Source: CAYPHJ01 sp964410485
GTDB taxonomy: Bacteria > Desulfobacterota > Binatia > UBA9968
Length of the DNA stretch: 32,381 nucleotides
Direction: 5' to 3'
Assembly (NCBI GenBank): GCA_964410485.1
Contig: CAYPHJ010000048.1
Coordinates: forward strand, 1 to 32,381
Part shown: piece after piece, positions 24,374 to 31,321 of the stretch
Numbering within the stretch: position 1 is the first letter of the stretch
Layout: each line of letters begins with the position of its first letter
Made by a program: the position numbers and the translations under genes
The notes under the pieces: generated by a model
The model's database searches: none
Seen by the model: only the letters and a program-made list of their open reading frames with translations
What the model was told of the DNA's origin: nothing

Positions 24374-26011
24374 ATGACGAACCACGTAATGACTGACGAC
24401 CGGGCGCAAGTCGCCGCGGCGAAAACAGACCGTGTGATGGAACCTTGCGCGCTGGTGCTGTTTGGCGCCTCAGGCGATCTGGCGCAACGCATGGTCATGC
24501 CCGCCATCTTTCGCCTCGCGCGGCGCGGTCTGCTCTCGCCGGAGTTCCGCTTGATCGGTTATGCGCGCAGCAAGATGACCGACGACGAGTTCCGCGCGCG
24601 GATGCAAACGGCGGTTATGCGCGAAGCCGGAGCGGACGACAAGCAGGCGTGGACGGATCTCGCCGCCCGCCTGTCCTACATCCCCGCGCAATACGACGGC
24701 GATGACTTGCAGGGCTATGCGCAACTGGGGCGTAAGTTTGAGGAGTTGGATCGCGCAACGGGCGCAAGCGGGCGGCGGTTCTTCTACCTCGCCACTCCGC
24801 CGTCGCTGTTCGCGCCGATCATGAGGCACCTCAGTGAAGCGGGACTCGCCGGTCATGCCTACCAACCCGCTAATGGAAGCTGGGCTCGCTTCATCCTCGA
24901 AAAACCCTTCGGGCGCGACCTCGCTTCAGCCCGAGCGCTGAACGCCGACATTGCCGGTAGCTTCGATGAGCAGGATATCTACCGCATCGATCATTTCCTG
25001 GGCAAAGAGATCGTGCAGAACCTCTTCGCCCTTCGTTTCGCCAACGGCATTTTTGAACCCGTGTGGAATCGCAACTACATCGATCACGTCCAGATCACGG
25101 CGGCAGAGACGCTCGGCATGGAAGGGCGAGGCAGCTACTATGAAACCGCCGGTATTGTGCGCGACATGGTGCAGAACCATCTGCTACAACTCTGCGCGCT
25201 GGTCGCCATCGAGCCGCCCGCCGAATGGAACCCGCGCGCCGTACGCGATGAGAAAGTGAAAGTGCTGCGCGCCGTCCGCAAGATCAATCCCGTTGAGGTC
25301 GAACGCTACGCCGTGCGCGGGCAGTACGGGGAGGGCACTATCGGTGGCGAGCGCGTTTTCGCATATCGTGAAGAGGAGGAGGTGGCGGCGGATTCTCCAG
25401 TGGAGACCTACGCCGCGCTCAGACTCCACATTGATAACGTGCGCTGGGCGGGTGTGCCTTTCTACCTGCGCTCGGGCAAACGTCTGGCGCAGCGCGCCAC
25501 CGAGATCGTCGTCGAATTCAAGTCCGCGCCGCACACGCCGTGGATACCGGGCGGCACGGTCGGCAAGGCGGCGCGCCCCAACCTGCTCGTCGTCAACGTC
25601 TCGCCTGAAGAAGGCATCGTCATTCGCGTCGAAGCGAAGCAGCCGGGACAGGAGATGCGGCTTCAGTCAATCAAGCTCGATTACTGCCGCAGTGACGAAC
25701 GCGGCGCAACCGAGTCGCCGTCGGCGTATGAACATCTCCTGCTTGATAGCATGAGGGGCGACCCGACCTTCTTTGCGCGCGCGGATGAAGTGGAAGTGGC
25801 GTGGGAGATCGTCGAACCGGTTATCGAAAAATGGGGGGCGGAAAAGTCAACGGACTTTCCCAACTACGCCGCCGGCTCCGCCGGTCCCGCAGCGGCTGAT
25901 GAACTGCTCGCCCGTGACGGGCGGTACTGGTATGACGCGACCGATCAAGCAGGGTGCAAAATCAACGTCAAGGACGCCGATTCGTCTCGCGCGAAAGGCG
26001 CTGAGGGCTAA
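24374..26011 (+). CDS. zwf: Glucose-6-phosphate dehydrogenase
   Basis: 545 residues. The Rossmann motif GASGDLA (31-37) and the substrate/catalytic motif YRIDHFLGKE with His207 are clear, followed by FEPVWNRNYIDHVQIT and the second His in VQNHLLQL. The enzyme oxidises glucose 6-phosphate to 6-phosphogluconolactone, making NAD(P)H. Length is slightly above the usual 490-510 because of N- and C-terminal extensions of 20-30 residues. GGAGATGAGCG sits before ATG 24374. The next gene is 6-phosphogluconate dehydrogenase, but no lactonase gene is seen between them. Confidence 0.97.
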   Translation: MTNHVMTDDRAQVAAAKTDRVMEPCALVLFGASGDLAQRMVMPAIFRLARRGLLSPEFRLIGYARSKMTDDEFRARMQTAVMREAGADDKQAWTDLAARLSYIPAQYDGDDLQGYAQLGRKFEELDRATGASGRRFFYLATPPSLFAPIMRHLSEAGLAGHAYQPANGSWARFILEKPFGRDLASARALNADIAGSFDEQDIYRIDHFLGKEIVQNLFALRFANGIFEPVWNRNYIDHVQITAAETLGMEGRGSYYETAGIVRDMVQNHLLQLCALVAIEPPAEWNPRAVRDEKVKVLRAVRKINPVEVERYAVRGQYGEGTIGGERVFAYREEEEVAADSPVETYAALRLHIDNVRWAGVPFYLRSGKRLAQRATEIVVEFKSAPHTPWIPGGTVGKAARPNLLVVNVSPEEGIVIRVEAKQPGQEMRLQSIKLDYCRSDERGATESPSAYEHLLLDSMRGDPTFFARADEVEVAWEIVEPVIEKWGAEKSTDFPNYAAGSAGPAAADELLARDGRYWYDATDQAGCKINVKDADSSRAKGAEG

Positions 26012-26087
26012 GCTACGGCGCTCGATGAATCAACTGATCATTTGAGGCGATGACAATATAGAGCAATCCAAAGGGAGGCAGAAAGCA

Positions 26088-26990
26088 ATGCAATGTGGAA
26101 TGATTGGATTAGGACGGATGGGAGCTAATATGGCGCGCCGCCTCGTGCGAGGTGGGCACGAGGTCGTCGTCAGCAACCGAAGCCCGGAACCGGTTGAACA
26201 ACTCGAAGCGGAAGGAGCGGTCGGCGCGCGTTCGCTTGGCGAACTGCTTGAACGGCTGAAAGCTCCACGCGCAATATGGGTTTCGCTGCCGGCGGGCGAG
26301 GTGACGGAGAACACTTTGAATCAACTCGCGCCGCTCCTAAAGGGCGGCGACGTGATTGTCGAGTCAGGCAACTCATTTTTCAAAGATACGATCCGGCGTG
26401 CCGAACTGCTCAAGGCGAGCGGGCTCGATCTGCTCGATCAAGGGACGAGCGGCGGCATCTGGGGACTGGAGATCGGCTACTGTCTGATGATCGGCGGCTC
26501 TCGCGCGAGCTTCGAGCGGCTTGAGCCCGCCTTCAAAACGCTCGCGCCGCCCGACGGCTACCTATACACGGGACCGAGCGGGTCAGGGCACTTCGTCAAG
26601 ATGGTGCATAACGGGATCGAGTATGGAATGCTCCAGGCATACGGCGAGGGCTTCGAGATTCTCAAGTCATCCGACTTCGACGCGCTCGATTTGCGCGCGA
26701 TCTCGCACCTGTGGAATCAGGGCAGCGTCGTTCGTTCGTGGCTGCTCGAATTGGCTGAACGCGCGTTCGAGAAAGACCCGGCTCTCGCTTCGATTCGCGG
26801 CTATGTGGAGGACTCAGGCGAAGGGCGGTGGACGGTGCTTGAATCTATCGAGAAGAATGTTCCCGCTCCCGTTCTGGCTCTCTCGCTTATGATGCGTTTT
26901 CGGTCGCGGCAGGATGAGAGTTTCGGCGCTAAGGTGATCGCCGCCTTGCGCAACGAGTTTGGCGGTCATGCCGCGAAACCTCCCAAATAA
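26088..26990 (+). CDS. gnd: 6-phosphogluconate dehydrogenase, short (GndA-like) form
   Basis: 300 residues, ATG 26088 behind AAAGGGAGGC. The NAD(P)-binding motif GLGRMGANMARRL is at the very start, then LDQGTSGGIWG and the catalytic segment GSGHFVKMVHNGIEYGMLQ. The protein belongs to the short, about 300-residue, decarboxylating class rather than the 470-residue class. It converts 6-phosphogluconate to ribulose 5-phosphate with CO2 release. Co-location with zwf (76 bp apart) makes a pentose-phosphate unit. Cofactor preference (NAD or NADP) cannot be read with certainty. Confidence 0.95.
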   Translation: MQCGMIGLGRMGANMARRLVRGGHEVVVSNRSPEPVEQLEAEGAVGARSLGELLERLKAPRAIWVSLPAGEVTENTLNQLAPLLKGGDVIVESGNSFFKDTIRRAELLKASGLDLLDQGTSGGIWGLEIGYCLMIGGSRASFERLEPAFKTLAPPDGYLYTGPSGSGHFVKMVHNGIEYGMLQAYGEGFEILKSSDFDALDLRAISHLWNQGSVVRSWLLELAERAFEKDPALASIRGYVEDSGEGRWTVLESIEKNVPAPVLALSLMMRFRSRQDESFGAKVIAALRNEFGGHAAKPPK

Positions 26991-27040
26991 TCAATCCGCT
27001 CCGCAACGCGCCGATTAAGGAAGGTTCGGTCGGATGAATT

Positions 27041-27073
27041 CTTATTTAGAAATTTTTAGAAATTAAAAATAAG
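27041..27073 (+). promoter_or_regulatory. AT-rich two-stem hairpin before the CBS gene
   Basis: CTTATTT (27041-27047) pairs with AAATAAG (27067-27073), and inside it AATTT (27051-27055) pairs with AAATT (27060-27064) around a TTAG loop. The 3' arm runs into the GGGAGG ribosome binding site of the gene at 27087. It could be an operator or an mRNA element that hides the ribosome binding site. The stem is A/U-only apart from one pair, so stability is modest. Confidence 0.35.
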
Positions 27074-27086
27074 GGAGGAAAAGAAA

Positions 27087-27470
27087 ATGAGTTGTTGTAG
27101 TGATGTCATGGAACCAATCGAAGAGTCTTCGTGCTGTACGCCGCAAGACACGGCGGCGCGTGCCGCGCAAGCAATGCGAGAATCGAAATGTGGCTGCGCG
27201 CCTGTGGTTGAGGATACAGAAAAACTCAAGCTGGTCAGCGTCGTCACCGAGCGCGACGTGAGTTGCGGCGTGGCGGCTGATGACCGGCGCGCTCCGGAGG
27301 TACGCGTCGAAGAGATCATGCGTCCCGCGTCTGCGCGTGTTGGCGCGGATGAGCCAGTTGAAGAAGCGCGCCGAAAACTCCACGAGCATCGCGCGACGAG
27401 CTTGCCGGTTGTGGACAGCGCTGGAGGCTGCTGCGGGACCGTCAGCGGCCACGGTTTGGAGAAGTCGTAG
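27087..27470 (+). CDS. Cys-rich CBS-domain pair protein
   Basis: 127 residues with a strong GGGAGGAAAAG before ATG 27087. The chain is a CBS pair: residues 7-60 (DTAARAAQAM...APVVE...LVSVVTERD) and 72-125 (VEEIMRP...ATSLPVVD). It has nine cysteines (3, 4, 16, 17, 35, 37, 60, 115, 116), many in CC or CxC pairs, far more than normal. CBS pairs usually bind adenine nucleotides; the Cys pairs suggest metal or redox sensing in addition. The gene follows gnd by about 100 bp behind an AT-rich hairpin. Confidence 0.88.
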   Translation: MSCCSDVMEPIEESSCCTPQDTAARAAQAMRESKCGCAPVVEDTEKLKLVSVVTERDVSCGVAADDRRAPEVRVEEIMRPASARVGADEPVEEARRKLHEHRATSLPVVDSAGGCCGTVSGHGLEKS

Positions 27471-27494
27471 AGTAACACGAACGAAAGGGGCTTT

Positions 27495-27608
27495 ATGATG
27501 AACCAAACTGACGGATGGATGGGCGGAGGGATGTGGATTTGGACGGTGATCGGCGTACTGGTGGTGGTCCTGCTGGTTGTCGCGATTAGCAAGCTGTCCA
27601 AGAAATAA
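27495..27608 (+). CDS. Single-helix membrane peptide, 37 aa
   Basis: ATG 27495 (or 27498) follows GAAAGGGG. The peptide has a Trp/Gly/Met head (GWMGGGMW), one long Val/Leu helix (about residues 14-30) and a Lys-Leu-Ser-Lys-Lys tail, giving a standard N-out/C-in anchor. It lies 24 bp after the CBS gene and 54 bp before the DUF302 gene, so it is probably co-transcribed. No family is recognised; similar tiny membrane peptides occur near metal-resistance genes. Confidence 0.65.
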   Translation: MMNQTDGWMGGGMWIWTVIGVLVVVLLVVAISKLSKK

Positions 27609-27662
27609 TCGTGGGTTCACGACTTGCCTGTGAAGTGAACTGTTAACCATGAAAGGAAACTT

Positions 27663-28049
27663 ATGCTGATCAAATTACCTACTGAGAAAACCGTGCGTGA
27701 CGCTGCGGCTGCCTTGCAGGCTGCCGTCCAGGCCAATCACTTTGGCGTCATGCAGGTTCACAACCTCAAAGAGACCATGGCGAAGAAGGGCGTGGAGTTC
27801 GCCCGTGAATGTCTGATCTTCGAGGTGTGTCAGCCTCAACAAGCGAAGAAGGTTCTCGATGAAAACATGAGCGTCTCCACCGCACTGCCATGCCGGATCT
27901 CCATTTACGAGGAGGGCGGTAAAACCATTCTGGCTACTTTGAAGCCAACCACTCTGCTGGCGATGTTCAACGCGCCGCAACTGGAAGGGGTGGCGCAGGA
28001 AGTGGAGGACACGATTGTTAAAATCATGAAGGAGGCGGCGTCAGGATGA
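27663..28049 (+). CDS. DUF302 domain protein
   Basis: 128 residues from ATG 27663 behind GAAAGGAAAC. The fold and motifs are those of DUF302: an early variable strand, LKETMAKKGVEF, ECLIFEVCQPQQAKKVL, ALPCRISIYEE, and the C-terminal helix. Function is not established; members are often found beside metal and redox genes. It stands in the stress cluster of CBS, small membrane peptide and rhodanese genes, with the Cu-ATPase remnant 110 bp downstream. Confidence 0.9.
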   Translation: MLIKLPTEKTVRDAAAALQAAVQANHFGVMQVHNLKETMAKKGVEFARECLIFEVCQPQQAKKVLDENMSVSTALPCRISIYEEGGKTILATLKPTTLLAMFNAPQLEGVAQEVEDTIVKIMKEAASG

Positions 28050-28159
28050 TTGGCTGGCGTTTGAACTCCCCGATGGTTCGGGTCCTAGTCATCATCGTGC
28101 CCGGCTGTCTGGATCGCAGTTATGACACCGCTGAACCAGTCAAATGAAACTGAATTGAT

Positions 28160-28633
28160 ATGGCCATCGACCCCATCTGCGGCATGACGCTGGTGCTGAA
28201 AACAGCGACGGCGAGCCTGGATCAAGGCAACAAGGTTGGCATGGTGGGCGATGGCATCAATGATGCACCCGCTCTGACGCAAGCCGACGTGGGCTTCGCC
28301 ATCGGCGCCGGCACCGACGAGGCGATGGAAAGCGCCGATTCGGTATTGATGAAGAGCGATCCTTTCGATGGTTTAGGTGCGATCGAACTTTCCCGGGCCA
28401 CGCTGCGCAAGATGCACCAGAATCTTTGGTGGGCAGTGGGTTATAACGTCATTGCGTTCCCGCTCGCTGCGGGCGTCTTCTACCCGTTCACGCTGAGTCT
28501 CGAGATCGCGGCGCTTGCCAAGTCGGGCAGCTCGGCGCTGGTGGTCATCAATGCGCTCATGTTGAAGCGCACGAGGTTGGCGGGCATCCGTCAGTTTGGC
28601 GGGGCCGCCAAAATAGAGACGGCCAGGAGATAA
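28160..28633 (+). pseudogene. Remnant of a YHS-copper P1B ATPase after internal deletion
   Basis: The 157-residue frame begins like a YHS domain (MAIDPICGM) and, after a short junction of about 12 residues, continues as the last 130 residues of a copper-type P1B ATPase: VGMVGDGINDAPALTQADVGFAIGAGTD, then NLWWAVGYNV and the last helices. It closely resembles the end of the intact ATPase at 10423-12885. The actuator, the phosphorylation Asp and the first six helices are absent, so it cannot pump. Best reading: a YHS-ATPase gene that lost its middle. There is no clear ribosome binding site. Confidence 0.8.
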
Positions 28634-28675
28634 AAATCTCCATAACAATAACTTTAACTTTAGGAGAGACAGCAA

Positions 28676-29332
28676 ATGAAGAACGACCAACCGCCTGCTT
28701 CAACCGCATCGCCGACCGAGTTGCTTGTGCCGGGCGCAGCGTCGGCTTTGGAGGTGAACATCACCGCCGCTCTGGCTTCGGTGGACGTGATGCATCATGG
28801 CCGGAAGGTCACGATCATGCGCAATCAGAATCAGAGCAACTCTGTCAATCCGGATTTCGCCAAGACTTCGCGCAAATGCCCACCATTCTGCATTCAGCCC
28901 AGTGAGCTGGCGCCTGGCGTGAAAACCATAGCGGAACTCGAAGTGTTGCACATTCTCAAGAAAATAAGCGACGGCGATGCGTCCATGATGGTGATCGACT
29001 CGCGTACGCCGGCCTGGGTAGAAAAGGGCATCATCCCCGGGACGGTGAACATCCCGTGGGACACACTTAACATCGGTAAGTCGGATCCGGCCGCCGTGCA
29101 ACAAATTCTGGAAAACCAACTTGGCGCCAAGCGGGAGGATGGCTTCTGGAATTTTAACAACGTTAAGACGCTGGTGATGTTCTGCAATGGCCCTTGGTGC
29201 GGACAGTCATCGACGACGATCAAGGACCTACTGAAAATCGGCTATCCGGCGCACAAAATCCTCTGGTATCGCGGCGGTATGCAGGATTGGGAAAGCCTCG
29301 GGCTGACCACCCTCAAACCATTGGGCAAATAA
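28676..29332 (+). CDS. Rhodanese-domain sulfurtransferase-like protein
   Basis: 218 residues, ATG 28676 behind TTAGGAGAGAC. The N-terminal part (1-80) is poorly conserved-looking but has the pair Cys68 and Cys72 in KCPPFC; residues 80-215 form a rhodanese domain (VIDSRTPAWVEKGIIPGTVNIPW) with Cys170 in VMFCNGPWCG. The active loop has a further Cys175. Rhodaneses transfer sulfane sulfur to thiols or other acceptors. The neighbours suggest a sulfide or metal stress role. No signal peptide is evident. Confidence 0.88.
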   Translation: MKNDQPPASTASPTELLVPGAASALEVNITAALASVDVMHHGRKVTIMRNQNQSNSVNPDFAKTSRKCPPFCIQPSELAPGVKTIAELEVLHILKKISDGDASMMVIDSRTPAWVEKGIIPGTVNIPWDTLNIGKSDPAAVQQILENQLGAKREDGFWNFNNVKTLVMFCNGPWCGQSSTTIKDLLKIGYPAHKILWYRGGMQDWESLGLTTLKPLGK

Positions 29333-29336
29333 ACGT

Positions 29337-29588
29337 TTGCAGACGGCAGCCGCCGACGTACGCCATCCACAGTATGACGGTTTCATTCTCATCATGCTCG
29401 GATTTTTATTCCAGTGGCCGACGTTCGTGACCATAATCATGTTCCCTATTCTCGTAACGATGTATGTCAAACTTGCGCGCCGGGAAGAAAGAGAGGTGTT
29501 GACAGAGTTTGGCGAGAAGTACTGCCGTTACAAGGTGTCTACACCGGCGTTCTTCCCACGCTTCGGTGGCGGTGCGCGGACTGACTAG
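29337..29588 (+). pseudogene. C-terminal piece of an isoprenylcysteine methyltransferase-like protein
   Basis: An 83-codon frame from TTG 29337 encodes the end of an ICMT/PEMT-type integral membrane methyltransferase: VRHPQYDGF, two hydrophobic helices, then RREEREV...FGEKYCRYK. Full members have about 200 residues with two or three more N-terminal helices, which are absent here; upstream is the rhodanese stop. It is most likely a truncated gene left by deletion. No ribosome binding site supports the start. Confidence 0.7.
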
Positions 29589-29678
29589 AGAGGCGCAAGG
29601 AATTTATTCTTTAGCGGTGCCAATGGGGAAGCCCGCACAAGATTTCGCCTCCAGGAGAAAATACTTTTACTTGGAAGA

Positions 29679-29795
29679 ATGGGAGATCCAGTCTGTGGGA
29701 TGAATGTAGATGAGACGAAAGCGGCCGGTACGGCTGTTTACAAAGGAAAGACTTACTATTTCAAGAACCCGACAAGCACGTCAAGAACTGAGTAA
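29679..29795 (+). pseudogene. Truncated YHS domain gene (38 codons)
   Basis: ATG 29679 encodes GDPVCGMNVDETKAAGTAVY and then the strand ending YYF, nearly the same as the YHS at 8801. After TATTTC the sequence jumps to AAGAACCCGACAAGCACG, which matches the tail of 8801 after its FEK codons; the YHS Cys pair FCSPGC lies in the missing part. Deletion between short TTC repeats could explain it. A 38-residue peptide remains in frame to TAA 29793-29795 but lacks two of three metal ligands. Confidence 0.75.
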
Positions 29796-30182
29796 GGCCG
29801 GCGGGCTACCGTTGGCTTCAATTGGGATCGCGGATGTCTATAAACACAGCGTTTCCCGAAGAGGCCTACGGGTTTATGCGAGGTGTTTTCATGCTTCGGC
29901 AAGCAATTGTTGGACGCTATTGCTGCGCGTAGTCGACCAATCCAGACAATTACAGGTCTTTGGTTGGCGATGTGAAGAAGGAGGAATCCGCCCATGCGCC
30001 TCAGGGCGCGAGAAATATATTGACCAAGAACGCCGGCTGGAAGTGATCAAGCTCGAGTTGGACCGTGGATTCTTGTCTCGCGCGGCAACCGGCGCAACTT
30101 ATGGCTCACACTCGAACATGCCTGCTGGGGTGCTGGTGATTACCGGGTTACGAAAACCCGAAAATAAAAAGTCATAGAATGG
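29796..30182. other. Decayed, noncoding-looking stretch
   Basis: About 390 bp between the truncated YHS and the phosphoketolase tail. Several short open pieces exist in different frames (for example an AGGAGG at about 29979 before MRLRAREIY, which stops at once), none with sustained coding character. Its place between gene fragments suggests DNA left over from deleted genes. Confidence 0.45.
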
Positions 30183-30230
30183 TTAATCGAAAACGCGGAA
30201 GTGCGCGATTGGAAGTGGCCGTATTCTTAA
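30183..30230 (+). pseudogene. Phosphoketolase C-terminal fragment
   Basis: The frame 30183-30230 reads LIENAEVRDWKWPYS and then TAA. The last eight residues equal the C-terminus of the intact phosphoketolase at 15810-15832 (RDWKWPYS), a sequence that is characteristic of that family. DNA identity over the stretch is only moderate, so it comes from another phosphoketolase copy rather than a recent duplicate. Nothing else of the gene is left. Confidence 0.75.
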
Positions 30231-30331
30231 GCCAACGGTAGCCAAGCGCGTCGGACTGGTGGTATCACTGGCAAGTTCCGGGGACACCAGGTTCGTCCCG
30301 AAATGTGGCATAGGGAAGTAGGTCAAAGCGT

Positions 30332-31242
30332 TTGCTGCGTAACTCTTTATTCGGCTTTTTTTCAGCTCGAATCGGCCTAGGGCTGGTGGTCATTTTGATA
30401 TGGAGCGCATGCTTCGTCGTCATCAAGTCAACGTACCGCGATTCTCCTCCGCTAATCTATGCTTCATTCCGCGCGTTGACAGGAGGATTGCCTCTGTTGT
30501 TGCTGGCAATAACAACGGGAAAGGGGATGCCTCCTCCCGGAACCTGGGGTTGGATTGTTGCTCTTGGCGTGACGAATACGACATTGGGGCTTGCTGGAAT
30601 GTTTCTCAGCGTGGGACCGCGGGGGCGGCCATCCCCGCTGTATTGGCTAATAGCCAAGCATTATTTGTGGCTCCTTTCGCGATGGTCCTTTTTGGCGAGG
30701 CTTTAACCGCGGGCCGAATGGTAGGGCTTTTCGTGGGAACCGGTGGAGTACTGCTGATCATGTCGGGAAGCCAGTTGCAACTAGGGACGATGGAAGGTGC
30801 GGTTCTGGCACTGATCGCCACGGGAGGGCTGGCCACGGGGAATCTTATCATCAAGCATATCGGGAATCGCGTGGACGCGCTGAGCGCTACTGCTTGGCAG
30901 TATGTGATTGGAGGTCTTTCTCTGGTGGTCTGGTCACTCTTGAGTGAGGATCTAAACACCATAGAGTGGTCGGCTCACTTTGTCGCAGGCTTGCTCTTTC
31001 TGGGTCTGGTTGGATCTGGGCTGGCATCGTGGGTCTGGTATCAACTTGTGAGAAAGGGAGAGTTGATCTCCCTCAACAGCTTGACTTTGCTGACACCTGT
31101 TTTTGCCCTGCTTTTGGCTTTGGCGATTTACAGAGAGCCGTTAAGCACGATGAGCGTGCTTGGCATCGTGATGGTGCTTGGAGGCGTCATTTGGGTGGGC
31201 TGGCCTTCGTACCGGCAAGACATCGAGAAACAAGCGCGGTGA
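30332..31242 (+). pseudogene. EamA (DMT) family transporter with a one-base frameshift
   Basis: The protein would have about 302 residues with ten helices in two EamA repeats. Frame 1 (TTG 30332 to about 30615) covers the first three or four helices, up to MFLSVG; the chain then continues in the next frame (TAGAAIPAVLANSQALFVAPF...) to the stop at 31240-31242. One base is missing near 30613-30617 (GGACC where GGAACC is expected). Everything else looks intact. Either a recent inactivation or a sequencing error. EamA proteins export small metabolites. Confidence 0.8.
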
Positions 31243-31321
31243 TTCGAGAGCCAGGTGCGCAGTGGCACGGTTTTACGCGTCTGGAGAGATCAATAAAACG
31301 CACGCTTTAAGGAGCTAAGGT

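Noticed and set aside
22759..24507. Long 582-codon minus-strand frame over the SPW-VKOR gene
   Set aside because: Its composition (Arg/His/Asp/Glu-rich without hydrophobic core) is typical of a high-GC antisense shadow; the + strand frame has recognisable domains and a redox motif.
27614..27640. GTTCAC...GTGAAC inverted repeat before the DUF302 gene as a terminator
   Set aside because: Only 6 bp with a 14-nt spacer and no T-run follows, so it is not convincing as a terminator; it could be chance.
29710..30177. 155-codon frame over the truncated YHS and following DNA
   Set aside because: It is out of frame with the YHS sequence it overlaps, and its composition is random-looking; the YHS frame explains the first part better.
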